A model generated the notes under the pieces. That model worked only from the letters and a program-made list of their open reading frames with translations, did no database searches and was not told where the DNA came from. DNA of 64,000 nucleotides. Origin: Sediminicola luteus (GTDB lineage Bacteria; Bacteroidota; Bacteroidia; Flavobacteriales; Flavobacteriaceae). The position numbers and the translations under genes are program-made. The stretch covers positions 1,025,854 to 1,089,853 of the forward strand of contig NZ_KZ300476.1 in NCBI RefSeq assembly GCF_002514735.1. The letters run 5' to 3'. Positions 46,601 through 59,000 of the stretch are shown piece by piece; position 1 is the first letter of the stretch, and each line of letters begins with the position of its first letter.

Positions 46601-48191
46601 TGCCCGTAACTCTACGCCTTTTGTAGGTTTGGTATCGCCACCGCCACACCACGATATCTATTCCATCGAAGATTTGGCCCAGCTGATCTACGATTTAAAG
46701 AATGCCAATAGGGAAGCCCGTATCAATGTAAAATTGGTTTCCGAAGTAGGTGTAGGTACCATTGCCGCCGGCGTTGCCAAAGCCAAGGCCGATGTCGTAC
46801 TGATCTCGGGTTATGATGGAGGAACCGGAGCCTCGCCCCTAACCTCTTTAAAACATGCCGGACTGCCTTGGGAACTCGGTTTGGCAGAAGCCCAACAGAC
46901 CTTGGTCATGAACAACCTTAGGTCGCGCATCGTGGTAGAATGCGATGGGCAACTTAAGACCGGACGCGATGTGGCCGTAGCCGCCCTATTGGGTGCCGAA
47001 GAATTCGGTTTCGCCACCGCACCCTTGGTAGCATCGGGTTGTATTATGATGCGTAAATGCCACCTAAACACCTGTCCGGTAGGTATCGCCACCCAAGACA
47101 AGGAGTTGCGTAAAAACTTTAAGGGTACGCCCGAACACGTGATCAACTTTTTCTACTATGTAGCCAACGAATTGCGCCAGATTATGGCCCAACTAGGTTT
47201 TAGAACGGTTGATGAAATGGTAGGCCAAACCCAAAAATTGAATACCAACAAGGCCATTCAGCATTATAAGGCCAAAGGTTTGGATCTATCGTCCATTCTT
47301 TACCAGCCGGCCAATTATAACGAATTCACCATCCGTAATACCGAAACCCAAGACCATAACTTGGACAATGTTATGGATTTCCGAATCCTGAAAGACGGTC
47401 ATGCCGCCATCTTTAGAAAGGAACCCACCCACTTGGCCTACGATATACATAACACCGACCGTTCGCTTGGGGCCATAGTCTCAAATGAAATATCGAAGAT
47501 CTATGGGCATTTAGGCTTACCAGAAGACACCTTGAACCTAAGTTTTAAAGGTTCGGCCGGACAAAGTTTCGGGGTTTTCGGTGCGGCCGGTATTACCTAT
47601 ACCATTGAAGGGAACACCAACGATTATCTGGGCAAAGGATTATCTGGGGCCAAGATTATCGTAAAGAAACCAGCCGATGCCGATTTTGTGGCCGAAGACA
47701 ATATTATCGTGGGTAATGTGTGCCTGTTCGGAGGCGTAAAAGGGGAAGCCTATATTAACGGAATTGCCGGTGAACGCTTTGCCGTACGAAACTCTGGCGT
47801 AACCGCCGTTGTAGAAGGTGTAGGCGACCATGGTTGTGAATATATGACCGGAGGTAGGATCGTGGTACTCGGAAAAACCGGACGCAACTTTGCCGCGGGA
47901 ATGAGCGGGGGCTATGCCTACGTACTCAACCAAAGTGGCCAGTTCACCGATGGTCTTTGTAATGAGGAAACTGTCGATTTTGACCCCATTACCGAAGCCG
48001 ATGCCGCCGAATTGAAAGCATTGATAAGCAACCACCTAAATTATACCGATAGTAAGAGAGCGGCCGAAATTTTGGCCGACTGGGACAGTTACTTGGCAAA
48101 ATTCGTGAAGGTTATGCCAAAAGAATACAAGGTAGCCTTAGAGCGTATTGCCAATGAAGAACCAATGGTCGAAGAACTAACAGTAGCGTAA
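43680..48191 (+). CDS. gltB: glutamate synthase, large subunit
   Basis: 1,503 residues, full length. After a 17-residue propeptide the N-terminal nucleophile is C18 (HENCGAGFI) of the class II glutamine amidotransferase domain. Then come the central domain, the FMN-binding synthase domain ([34 protein letters not shown] and [23 protein letters not shown]), the 3Fe-4S cysteines in [17 protein letters not shown], and the C-terminal GXGXG beta-helix. With GltD it makes two glutamates from glutamine and 2-oxoglutarate. The gene starts 2 bp before gltD begins. A box TGTTTTTG at 43656-43663, one mismatch from TAnnTTTG, may be its promoter. Confidence 0.97.
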   Translation: MGKHAQGLYLPEFEHENCGAGFICNLNGEKSNQIIHDALEILVKLEHRGGVSSDGKTGDGAGLMIDIPHEYFTRVCGFELPEQRKYAVGMVFLPKSPNQYSFCKAEFEKELKTQGLTVLGWRKVPVDPSHLGEIALASEPNIEQVFVAQGELEEHIFKARLYAARKIAEHAIRLSKISEADAFYVSSLSNTTLIYKGIIMPEDIGPYFLDLQQPDLVTRMALVHQRFSTNTMPTWELAQPFRFLCQNGEINTLRGNVSRMRVREEIMKSDIFGDQIERLFPIILPGKSDSASMDMSVELLTLTGRSLPEVMMMTIPEAWERHATMSEDRKAFYEYNSCIMEPWDGPASVPFADGDYIGALLDRNGLRPSRYTVTKSGKLIMSSEVGVVDLDPADIESHGRLEPGKMFLVDMNEGRIVGDEEIKDKIVTQRPYKKWLNENNLQLKDVPNNNTACPIETLDLNTRQRLYNYTIEDIQEVIVPMAQNGKEALGSMGIDTPLAVLSDRPQLIPNYFKQLFAQVTNPPLDGIREEVVTDISLALGHDKNIFEIIPEQCNKLRIQNPVISNNDLEKIRNIDVNGFKAETIAILYDKNKGVNGLEDALDQIIIQITKALDQGVNIIILSDRGAKKGSAPIPALLACSYVHHQMNRLRKRSYFDIVIESAEPREPHHFATLFGYGASAINPYMVNEIIRLQVEEGFIALDAQKAVDNFNKAIGKGILKVMNKIGISTLHSYRGSQIFEIVGFNSAFVEKYFPYTASRIEGIGLYEIEKEIHKRYEYAYPERHIDKRLGLNIGGEYRWRRNGERHLFNPTTVAKLQQSVRLNDQNAYDTYKDAINEQAKNLLTLRGLFEFDNLDPIPLEEVEPWTEIVKRFKTGAMSYGSISREAHENLAIAMNRLGAKSNSGEGGEDRRRFQPAPNGDNKNSAIKQVASGRFGVTSHYLSSAQEIQIKMAQGAKPGEGGQLPGHKVLPWIADARNSTPFVGLVSPPPHHDIYSIEDLAQLIYDLKNANREARINVKLVSEVGVGTIAAGVAKAKADVVLISGYDGGTGASPLTSLKHAGLPWELGLAEAQQTLVMNNLRSRIVVECDGQLKTGRDVAVAALLGAEEFGFATAPLVASGCIMMRKCHLNTCPVGIATQDKELRKNFKGTPEHVINFFYYVANELRQIMAQLGFRTVDEMVGQTQKLNTNKAIQHYKAKGLDLSSILYQPANYNEFTIRNTETQDHNLDNVMDFRILKDGHAAIFRKEPTHLAYDIHNTDRSLGAIVSNEISKIYGHLGLPEDTLNLSFKGSAGQSFGVFGAAGITYTIEGNTNDYLGKGLSGAKIIVKKPADADFVAEDNIIVGNVCLFGGVKGEAYINGIAGERFAVRNSGVTAVVEGVGDHGCEYMTGGRIVVLGKTGRNFAAGMSGGYAYVLNQSGQFTDGLCNEETVDFDPITEADAAELKALISNHLNYTDSKRAAEILADWDSYLAKFVKVMPKEYKVALERIANEEPMVEELTVA

Positions 48192-48193
48192 TT

Positions 48194-49654
48194 ATGGGAA
48201 AAGTAACCGGATTCAAAGAATATAAAAGAGTTGACGAAACCTACGAACAAGTAGACGACCGTCTTAAGAATTATAAAGAGTTTACCGTACCCTTATCCGA
48301 AAAGGAGCTAAAGCAACAAGGGTCGCGCTGTATGGACTGTGGTATACCCTTTTGCCATAGCGGATGCCCGCTGGGGAACCTTATCCCCGACTTTAACCAT
48401 ATGGTACACCAAGAAGAGTGGCAAAAAGCCTCTTGGATCTTGCACTCTACCAACAATTTTCCGGAATTTACCGGAAGGTTGTGCCCGGCCCCCTGCGAAC
48501 AAGCCTGTGTTCTTGGACTGATCGACAATCCGATCTCCATTGAAAACATAGAGAAAAATATTGTAGAAAGGGCTTTTAAAGAAGGCTGGATCAAACCCCA
48601 ACCTCCTAAAAAACGTACCGACAAGACCGTAGCCGTAGTAGGCTCCGGACCCGCCGGATTGGCCGCCGCGCAGCAGTTGAACCGGGCAGGACATACCGTT
48701 ACCGTTTTCGAAAGGGACGACGCATTGGGAGGATTGTTGCGCTACGGTATTCCTAATTTTAAGATGGAAAAGGAAATCATTGACCGCCGTATCGCCATTC
48801 TGGAGGCCGAAGGTATCCAGTTCAAGGTGAACGCCAACGTGGGCAAAAACGTACCGGTCGAAGACATCAAGAACTTTGATGCCGTAGTATTGGCCGGAGG
48901 TGCCACCGAAAGACGATCGCTACCCATTCCGGGAATTGACGCCGATGGAGTGGTACAAGCCATGGATTTCCTTACCCAACAGACCAAGGTGGTGTTTGGC
49001 AAAGAAGTAAAAGACCAGGTATTGGCAACCGATAAAAACGTTATCGTTATCGGTGGGGGCGATACAGGTTCCGATTGTATCGGTACCTCTAACCGCCACG
49101 GGGCCAAATCGGTGGTGAATTTTGAGATTATGCCCAAACCCCCCGGACACCGTTCACCCAGCACGCCTTGGCCCTATTGGCCTTTACAACTAAAAACCTC
49201 TACTTCGCATAAAGAAGGGGTAGAACGCAATTGGTTGATCAACACCAAAGAATTCATCACCGATGAAAACGGGAAACTAACGGCCCTAAAAACGGTGAAT
49301 GTAGAGTGGAAAATGGTACCCGGTCAACGCCCACAACTGGTAGAACTGGAAGGCACGGAAAAAACCTGGCCTTGCGACTTGGCCCTTTTGGCCCTTGGTT
49401 TTACCGGACCCGAAAATTACTTGGCCAAACAATTGGGTATAGAAACCGATGCCCGATCCAATTACAAAGCGGGTACTAACAACTACCAAACCAATGTGCC
49501 CAATATTTTTACGGCTGGCGATATGCGCCGTGGTCAGTCTTTGATCGTTTGGGCCATATCGGAAGGTAGACAGGCCGCACATCACGTAGACACTTATTTA
49601 ATGGGCAGATCCGATCTACCCTTAAAAGGGAGCGGCGACCTACCAACCGTTTAA
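48194..49654 (+). CDS. gltD: glutamate synthase, small subunit
   Basis: 486 residues. The N-terminal 4Fe-4S domain has CMDCGIPFCHSGCPLGNLIPDFN and GRLCPAPCEQACVLG. The FAD-binding motif is VAVVGSGPAGLAAAQQLNRAGHTVTVFERDD and the NADPH-binding motif is VIVIGGGDTGSDCIGTS. The C-terminal FAD contact is IFTAGDMRRGQSLIVWAISEGRQAA. It takes electrons from NADPH to the large subunit. It follows gltB after 2 bp and is closed by a terminator. Confidence 0.97.
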   Translation: MGKVTGFKEYKRVDETYEQVDDRLKNYKEFTVPLSEKELKQQGSRCMDCGIPFCHSGCPLGNLIPDFNHMVHQEEWQKASWILHSTNNFPEFTGRLCPAPCEQACVLGLIDNPISIENIEKNIVERAFKEGWIKPQPPKKRTDKTVAVVGSGPAGLAAAQQLNRAGHTVTVFERDDALGGLLRYGIPNFKMEKEIIDRRIAILEAEGIQFKVNANVGKNVPVEDIKNFDAVVLAGGATERRSLPIPGIDADGVVQAMDFLTQQTKVVFGKEVKDQVLATDKNVIVIGGGDTGSDCIGTSNRHGAKSVVNFEIMPKPPGHRSPSTPWPYWPLQLKTSTSHKEGVERNWLINTKEFITDENGKLTALKTVNVEWKMVPGQRPQLVELEGTEKTWPCDLALLALGFTGPENYLAKQLGIETDARSNYKAGTNNYQTNVPNIFTAGDMRRGQSLIVWAISEGRQAAHHVDTYLMGRSDLPLKGSGDLPTV

Positions 49655-49677
49655 AATACAGATATATACATCTTTTT

Positions 49678-49708
49678 AAAGGGAGGCGATGCCTCCCTTT
49701 ATGTTTTT
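49678..49708 (+). terminator. rho-independent terminator of gltBD
   Basis: Perfect 10-bp stem AAAGGGAGGC/GCCTCCCTTT with a 3-nt loop, then ATGTTTTT. It starts 24 bp after the gltD stop. Confidence 0.85.
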
Positions 49709-50034
49709 AGGGATCACGGTAACACAAAAAACCATTACTTCTCCTACCGACGAAATGCACATTACTTCTTTATCCCGCATAATCAAAGGGCTTATCGACA
49801 AAACGCATACCGATAAAAACAGGTGTTTTATCCATTTTTTAGCCTTTTACCGAAAAATACAAGGGCTTAAACCTATTATTTCCAAATCAATAGCCCCTCT
49901 AAGCTTACTTTGTTCCTAGTTAACCGAATCCTATTGCTATTATAACCTACGACCTATAAGGAAATAAATACCCCTATTCCCTTTTAGACCAAAGATTTAA
50001 GGCACCGACACGCACATGTCGGAACAGGGTTCCT
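49709..50034. other. intergenic region upstream of the giant adhesin gene
   Basis: 326 bp. A TTACTTTG sequence near 49906-49913 is close to, but one base short of, the TAnnTTTG spacing. No other promoter, RNA or regulatory element is recognised. A 76-codon open frame starting inside the gltD terminator is not supported. Confidence 0.35.
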
Positions 50035-53000
50035 ATGCTCAAATCTTTCGTTATGGCACAACCAAAACGTTACTTCGTCCTACTAATCGGCTTATTGCTT
50101 TTGCTCAGTACACCTAAGTTAGCACAAGCCCAATTGAAAAAATCGTTCAACCCTAGATTCTCCCAGAGTATCCATGGCGACATGACCACCATTGCCAACA
50201 ATGTAATCTCGCGTCATGCCACCAACGATTACAACCCCGATTACCCTTATAGTAACCACGATTTCACGGACAACGTGTTCGTCGATATCGACAGTGACAG
50301 CTCGACCTTCAACTCGAGTAGTGCCCAATTCAACAATCCGGCTCCGGGAGCTTCTTGTTTCGAATTGGAAAAAGTGTTTCTATACTGGGCCGCCGCCGAT
50401 AAACCCTATGACTCGGGTAGCGGTAACGGAGGTACCGAACCCAATTGGGCCTACAACCAACTTAAGTTGATGTTGCCCGGGCAAAATGCCTATCAAACCC
50501 TTACGGCCGATGAGACCATTTACAACGGACGGGCCGATTCTTTTGGAAACGCCCCATACATCTGTGTAAAGGATATTACCCAATCGGTAAACGGTCTGAG
50601 TTCACCTTTCGGGAAATATCAAATCGCCAACCTAAAAGCTACCGAAGGAAAATTAACCTCTTATACCGGAAACAATACCGGTACCTCTGGCGGATGGCAA
50701 GTGGTTTTTGTTTACAAAAGCCCTTCATTAGCCCCAAAAAACATTACCCTTTTCGATGGTTATGCCCATATTACCAAACATAGCCACGGATACGAAATTC
50801 CGATGAATGGTTTTGCCACCGTACCCTATGGTCAGGTTAACGCCAATCTGTTGATCGGTGCCCTCGAAGGTGATGCCGGCCTTGGTGGTGATAAACTTCA
50901 ATTGAAAAACACTTCCGGAAGTTGGGTAGATTTAAGTAGTCCGGCCAGGGATAGTAACAACTTCTTCAATAGTAAGATTACGTTATCCGGCAATGCTTTT
51001 AATGATAGAAGTCCGGCCAGTGCCAACACCCTTGGTTTCGATGCCGGTGTCTTTGCCCTACAAAACAATGGTAACACGCTTATCGGTAACAATCAAACTG
51101 CGGCTACCTTTAAAATGACCTCCGACCAAGAGACCTATGGACTGTATCTTTTGGGCTTTTCGGTAGAGGTTTGGGAACCAAATCTTGGGGCCTTGGACCT
51201 AACCACCCAAAGTAATGGTACCACTTTTGCCCCGGGTGATTCCGTAGGTTTTAACCTGAAACTTCAAAACAGTGGTAATGACGAGGTCAAGGACCTTACC
51301 ATAGCCACTACCATTCCCCCTTATGCCGATTTAGGTGATATGGGCGGATTACCTTCAGGGGTTAGCTATAGTTTTGACCCTCTAAGTCGCGTATTGACCT
51401 TTAGCGTGGCCAATGGTACCATCAACATTGGTGATGCCGCATTGGATATCCCTTTTGAACTGACCTTAAAAAACAGTTGTCATTTTCTAGAGGAAGCCTG
51501 TGTTTCCGAATTCGGACTACAGGCTCAAGCCACTTACAAAGGGGTATTGAACCCGAATCAGCAGAATACTCTTAGCTCTGGATCTTTGGATAATTGTGGT
51601 CAAGGTTTACACGACCCTACCTTACTACAAATAACTCCAACCGAAATGGCCTGGACCACGGAAGCCGGTAGTTTGGATAGGACCGTGGAATGTAGCGATA
51701 CCGATGCCCTAGCCACTGCCCAAGCCTTGGCCCCGGTAATCAATAACTGTAACTTGGATTTGACAAAGACTGAAGGTAGTTTGGTTCCGGATGCTACTTG
51801 TGAATATATCGGAACCATTACCAATAGCTGGACCTTTACCGATGCCTGTGGGAATACCATAGAAGCTTTTACCCAAACCATTAGGGTACAAGACACCCAA
51901 AAACCAAGTTGGACGACTACACTTCCAGAACATACGGTAGCTGCGGTAAACGACATTCCCGTTGCCGAGACCTTAGCCGCCACGGATACTTGTGATACGG
52001 AAGTTGACATTCAATTCCATGAAAGTGTTGTGGGCGATGGCAACAGCAATACCTATACTTTGGTTAGAACATGGACAGCTTCCGATTGTGCCGGAAATAG
52101 CATATCCCATACCCAAAATATTTATGTATCGGAGCACGGCTTACCTTTTGGTTTGACCCTATTCGATGCCGAGGTCAACGAGTCGGCCGGAAATGTTTCC
52201 GTTAGTACCATTTTGATCGGTCAACAAGCCGAAGCCTTTACGGTTAGCGTGCAAACCCAAGACGACTCGGCCATCGCCTCTGAAGACTATACCCAATCGA
52301 ACAGTTCCCTTCAATTTAACGGTTCCCACGGACAAGTGGTTGATTTTGTCATCCCTATCGAAGACGACGCTATCGTAGAACCCACCCAAGCCTTTAAAGC
52401 CATTTTGGGTAGCCCGAGTTTAAGCGCAGTACAAGTAAACGATGGTGAAGCGCTTATTACCATTTTAGACAACGACACCGCTGCTTTGAGCGTTCAAGAT
52501 TATAGTATTGACGAAGCTTCGGGTAACCTAAATGCCTACATTACCTTATCGGGTAATGTACAACATGCTTTCGATGTCACCTTTACTACTATTGGTGCTG
52601 GGGAAAGTAGTTATGCTGCCACAGCCACTTCAAATTCCGATTTTACTGGGGTAAGTCAGCTCGTTAGTTTCCCGGCCCAAAGCACCAACGGACATAGCAT
52701 TGCTGTTACTATTCCAATTATTGATGATAACCTGATTGAAGCTTCGGAGACCTTTATTCAAGAATTAAGTAACGTTTCCAATGCCCAGATTAATCTAAGT
52801 ACCCCAACGGCTGAAGTTACCATAACCGACAACGATGCCATCGCCGGGACCGGGATCGCTTTCGACACCACTTCTTTAGAGGTAAACGAAGCTGCCGGAA
52901 CCATCAGTTTGGATGTGTTGTTGACCGGAAATGTGGACGGTGGGTTTAGCGTGGATTTTGCTACTGCCAATGGTTCGGCCGAGGCGGGTAACGACTATAC

Positions 53001-56000
53001 CGCCAATAACGGGACACTGAGTTTTGTTGGTACTAACGGAGAAACTCAAACTATTACTGTTCAAATAACCGACGATGCCCTTATCGAGAACACCGAGGAC
53101 TTCTTCGTCAACCTTTCGAACATTACCACCACTTTGATCGGGATCAACACCCCGCAGGCTACCGTATCCATCTTGGATAACGATGCCATTGCCGGGACCG
53201 GGATCGCTTTCGACACTACTTCCTTGGAGGTAAACGAAGCTGCCGGAACCATCACTTTGGATGTGGTACTGACCGGAAACGTAGCTAGTGGCTTTAGCGT
53301 GGATTTTGCTACCGCCAATGGTTCAGCCGAAGCCGGTAACGACTATACTGCCAATAATGGAACACTGAACTTCATCGGAACGAATGGAGAAGTACAGACC
53401 ATCACCGTTCTAATAACCGACGATACCCTTATCGAAAACACCGAGGATTTCTTCGTCAACCTTTCGAACATCACCACCAACTTGATCGGGATCAATACCC
53501 CGCAGGCAAGCGTAGCTATCTTGGATAACGATGCCATCGCCGGGACCGGGATCGCTTTCGACACCACTTCCTTGGAGGTGAACGAAGCTGCCGGAACCAT
53601 CAGCTTGGATGTGGTACTGACCGGAAACGTGGACGGTGGCTTTAGCGTGGACTTTGCTACCGCCAATGGTTCGGCCGAAGCCGGTAACGACTATACCGCC
53701 AATAACGGAACACTGAACTTTAACGGAACTAACGAAGAAACTCAAACTATCACTGTTCAAATAACCGACGATACCCTTATCGAGAACACCGAGGATTTCT
53801 TCGTCAACCTATCGAACATCACCACCACTTTGATCGGGATCAATACCCCGCAGGCCAACGTATCCATCTTGGATAACGATGCCGTTGCCGGGACCGGAAT
53901 CGCTTTTGACACCACTTCCTTGGAAGTAAACGAAGCTGCCGGAACCATCACTCTGGATGTGGTACTGACCGGAAATGTGGACGGTGGGTTTAGCGTGGAT
54001 TTTGCTACTGCTGACAATTCAGCTGAAGCTGGTAACGACTATACCACCAATAATGGAACACTGAACTTCAATGGTAATAATGGTGAAGTACAAACTATCA
54101 CTGTTCAAATAACCGACGATACCCTTATCGAAAACACCGAGGATTTCTTCGTCAACCTTTCGAACATAACCACCACTTTGATCGGGATCAACACCCCGCA
54201 GGCTACCGTATCCATCTTGGACAACGATGCCATCGCCGGGACCGGAATCGCTTTCGATACCACTTCTTTGGAAGTAAACGAAGCCGCCGGAACCATCAGT
54301 TTGGATGTGGTATTGACCGGAAATGTGGATGGTGGGTTTAGTGTGGATTTTGCAACCGCCAATGGATCGGCCGAAGCCGGTAACGACTATACAGCCAATA
54401 ACGGAAAATTGGATTTTGCCGGTACTAACGGTGAGATTCAAACTATCACGGTTCAAATAACCGACGACGTCCTTATCGAAAACACCGAGGATTTCTTCGT
54501 CAACCTTTCGAACATTACCTCCACTTTGATCGGGATCAATACCCCACAGGCCAGCGTATCCATCTTGGACAACGATGCCATCGCTGGGACCGGAATCGCT
54601 TTCGATACCACTTCCTTGGAGGTAAACGAAGCTGCCGGGACCATCAGTTTAGATGTAGTACTGACCGGAAACGTAGACGGTGGGTTTAGCGTGGATTTTG
54701 CTACCGCCAACGGTTCTGCCGAGGCCGGTAATGACTATACCGCCAATAACGGAACACTTAACTTTAACGGAACTAACGGAGAAACTCAAACTATCACTGT
54801 TCAAATAACCGACGATACCCTTATCGAGAACACCGAGGATTTCTTCGTCAACCTTACGAACATCACCACTACTTTGATCGGAATCAATACCCCACAGGCA
54901 AGCGTAGCTATCTTGGACAACGATGCCATCGCTGGGACCGGGATTGCTTTCGATACCACTTCTTTTGAGGTAAACGAAGCTGCCGGGACCATCAGTTTGG
55001 ATGTGATTCTGACCGGAAACGTGGACGGTGGCTTTATCGTGGATTTTGCTGCCGCCAATGGTTCAGCCGAGGCCGGTAACGACTATAACGCCAATAACGG
55101 AACACTGAATTTCAACGGAACCAATGGTGAAGTTAAGACCATCACCGTAAGCATCACAGACGATACCATTATAGAGAACACCGAGGATTTCTTCGTCCAC
55201 CTATCGAACATCACCACCGCTTTGATTGGGATCAATACCCCACAGGCCAGCGTAGCTATCTTGGACAACGATGCCATCGCCGGTACCGGGATCGCTTTCG
55301 ACACCACTTCTTTGGAGGTAAACGAAGACGCCGGAACTATTTCTTTAGATGTAGTATTGACCGGAAACGTAGACAGTGGCTTTAGCGTTGATTTTGCCAC
55401 TGCCAATGGTTCGGCCGAAGCCGGTAACGACTATACCACCAATAACGGAACACTGAACTTCAATGGAACCCATGGAGAGTTTCAGACCATCACTTTGGAT
55501 ATCACCGACGATACCCTTATCGAGAACACCGAGGACTTTTTCGTCAACCTTTCGAACATCACCACTACCCTTATCGGGATCAATACCCCACAGGCCAACG
55601 TGTCCATCTTAGACAACGATGCCATCGCCGGGACCGGGATCGCTTTCGACACTACTTCCTTGGAGGTAAACGAAGCTGCCGGGACCATCAGCTTGGATGT
55701 GGTACTGACCGGAAATGTGGACGGTGGGTTTAGCGTGGATTTTGCTACTGCTGACAATTCAGCTGAAGCTGCTAACGACTATACCACCAATAATGGAACA
55801 CTGAACTTCAATGGTAATAATGGTGAAGTACAAACTATCACTGTTCAAATAACCGACGATACCCTTATCGAGAACACCGAGGATTTCTTCGTCAACCTTT
55901 CGAACATCACCACTACTTTGATCGGAATCAATACCCCACAGGCCAGCGTAGCTATCTTGGACAACGATGCCATCGCTGGGACCGGAATCGCTTTCGACAC

Positions 56001-59000
56001 TACTTCCTTGGAGGTAAACGAAGCCGCCGGAACTATTTCTTTAGATGTAGTACTGACCGGAAACGTAGACAGTGGCTTTAGCGTTGATTTTGCCACTGCC
56101 AATGGTTCGGCCGAAGCCGGTAACGACTATACCACCAATAACGGAACACTGAACTTCAATGGAACCCATGGAGAGGTTCAGACCATCACTTTGGATATCA
56201 CCGACGATACCCTTATCGAAAACACCGAGGACTTTTTCGTCAACCTTTCGAACATCACCACTACCCTTATCGGGATCAATACCCCACAGGCCAACGTGTC
56301 CATCTTAGACAACGATGCCATCGCCGGGACCGGGATCGCTTTCGACACTACTTCCTTGGAGGTAAACGAAGCTGCCGGGACCATCACTTTGGATGTGGTA
56401 CTGACCGGAAACGTGGACGGGGGCTTTAACGTGGACTTTGCCACTGCCAATGGTTCAGCCGTGGCAGGGTCTGACTATACCGCCAATAACGGAACACTGA
56501 GTTTTGCTGGCACTAATGGTGAGATTCAAACTATCACTGTTCAGATAACCGACGATAGCCTTATCGAGAATACCGAGGATTTCTTCGTCAACCTATCGAA
56601 CATCACCACCACCTTGATCGGGATCAATACCCCGCAGGCCAGCGTATCCATCTTGGACAACGACGCCATCGCTGGGACCGGGATCGCTTTCGACACCACT
56701 TCCTTGGAAGTAAACGAAGCGGCCGGGACCATCAGCTTGGATGTAGTGTTGACCGGAAACGTGGACGGCGGGTTTAGCGTGGACTTTGCTACCGCCAACG
56801 GTTCAGCCGAAGCCGGTAACGACTATTCGGCTAACACAGGTTCCTTGAGCTTCAACGGTGTGGATGGCGAAGTACAGACCTTCACTGTTCAAATAACCGA
56901 CGATGCCCTTATCGAAAATTCCGAGGACTTTTTCGTCAACCTTTCGAACCTTACCACCACCTTGATCGGGATCAATACCCCACAGGCCAGCGTTTCCATC
57001 TTGGACAACGACGCCATCGCTGGGACCGGGATCGCTTTCGACACCACTTCTTTAGAGGTAAACGAAGCTGCCGGGACCATCACCTTGGATGTGGTACTGA
57101 CCGGAAACGTGGACGGTGGCTTTAACGTTGATTTCGCTACCGCCAACGGTTCAGCCGAGGTTGGTAACGACTATACCGTCAACAACGGGACACTAAGTTT
57201 TGCCGGAACTAATGGTGAGATTCAAACTATCACTGTTCAAATAACCGACGACACCCTTATCGAAAGCACCGAGGATTTCTTCGTCAACCTTTCGAACATC
57301 ACCACCACCTTGATCGGGATCAATACCCCGCAGGCCAGCGTGTCCATCTTGGATAACGATGCCATCGCCGGGACTGGGATCGCTTTTGAAACCACTTCTT
57401 TGGAAGTAAACGAAGCCGCCGGAACCATTAGCATGGATGTGGTACTGACCGGAAACGTGGACGGTGGCTTTAGCGTGGATTTTGCCACTGCCAACGGTTC
57501 TGCCGAAGCCGGTAACGACTATACCGCCAACAACGGGACACTGAATTTCAACGGTGTTGATGGCGAAGTACAGACCATCAGCCTGAACATTACCGACGAC
57601 ACCCTTATCGAAAGCACCGAGGATTTCTTCGTCAACCTTTCGAACCTTACCACCACCTTAATCGGGATCAATACCCCGCAGGCCAGCGTATCCATCTTGG
57701 ATAACGATGCCATCGCCGGGACCGGGATCGCTTTTGAAACCACTTCTTTGGAAGTAAACGAAGCCGCCGGAACCATCAGCTTGGATGTGGTACTGACCGG
57801 AAACGTGGACGGTGGCTTTAGCGTAGATTTTGCAACTGCCAATGGTTCAGCCGAAGCTGGGTCTGACTATTCCGCCAACAACGGAATACTGAGTTTTGTT
57901 GGTACTAACGGAGAAACTCAAACTATCACCGTTCAAATAACCGACGACACCCTTATCGAAAGCACTGAAGATTTCTTCGTCAACCTTTCGAACATCACCA
58001 CCACCTTGATCGGGATCAATACCCCACAGGCCAGCGTGTCCATCTTGGATAACGATGCCGTTGCCGGGACCGGAATCGCTTTCGATACCACTTCCTTGGA
58101 GGTAAACGAAGCTGCCGGGACCATCAGCTTGGATGTGGTACTGACCGGAAACGTAGACGGTGGCTTTAGCTTGGACTTTGCCACGGCCAACGGTTCAGCC
58201 GAAGCTGGTAACGACTATACCGCCAACAACGGAAGTTTGAATTTTACTGGTACTAACGGAGAAACTCAAACTATCACTGTTCAAATAACCGACGATGCCC
58301 TTATCGAGAACACCGAGGATTTCTTCGTCAACCTTTCGAACATCAGCACCACCTTGATCGGCATCAATACCCCACAGGCCAACGTGTCCATCTTGGATAA
58401 TGACGACCATGGGCATTTCCCTGCCGATAGTACGGTAGAATGCGGTACGGTTCCGGTTCAAGAAGCTTTGATTTTCAACACCAGCTGTGAGGTAACCCAA
58501 TCGTTTTCCGAAAGTTTTACTGGCCAGGACGATGACTGTACTGCCGAATATCAGATTGTTCGTACTTGGGAAGCTATCGATTGCGCGGGTAACCTAATCA
58601 CCCATACCCAAACGATAACCGTAATCGATACTAGCGCACCGATTTTCAATGAAAACCTACCCCAAAACCTAACCGTAGGTTGTAATGAGATTCCGGATGC
58701 CGCCGTGCTGACCGCCACCGACAATTGCGATCCGGAGGTTAACGTAGTATTTGAAGAAACCGTTACCAACGATGCCAATTGTGCTCTAGGGTATAGCATT
58801 AACCGTACCTGGACCGCTACCGATTGCGCTGGTAATTCCGAACAACACACACAGATAATCACAATTCCTGAAACCGGGGATATTACCCCAAATGGTTTCG
58901 CTGAAAACCTCGAAATCATTTGTGGCGATGACATGCCTGAATGGCCTACCCCAACAATTACCGGCGGATGTGGCGACTATGTTATTGAAACCTCGGAAGA

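Noticed and set aside
49689..49919. 76-codon open frame between gltD and the giant gene
   Set aside because: It begins inside the gltD terminator and has no conserved features.
52758..58190. Regular antisense open frames of about 85 codons in every Calx-beta repeat
   Set aside because: They are a by-product of the codon composition of the repeat; they shift with the repeat and resemble no protein.
52828..58395. CRISPR-like array
   Set aside because: The repeats are 348 bp, adjacent without spacers and fully coding for Calx-beta domains.
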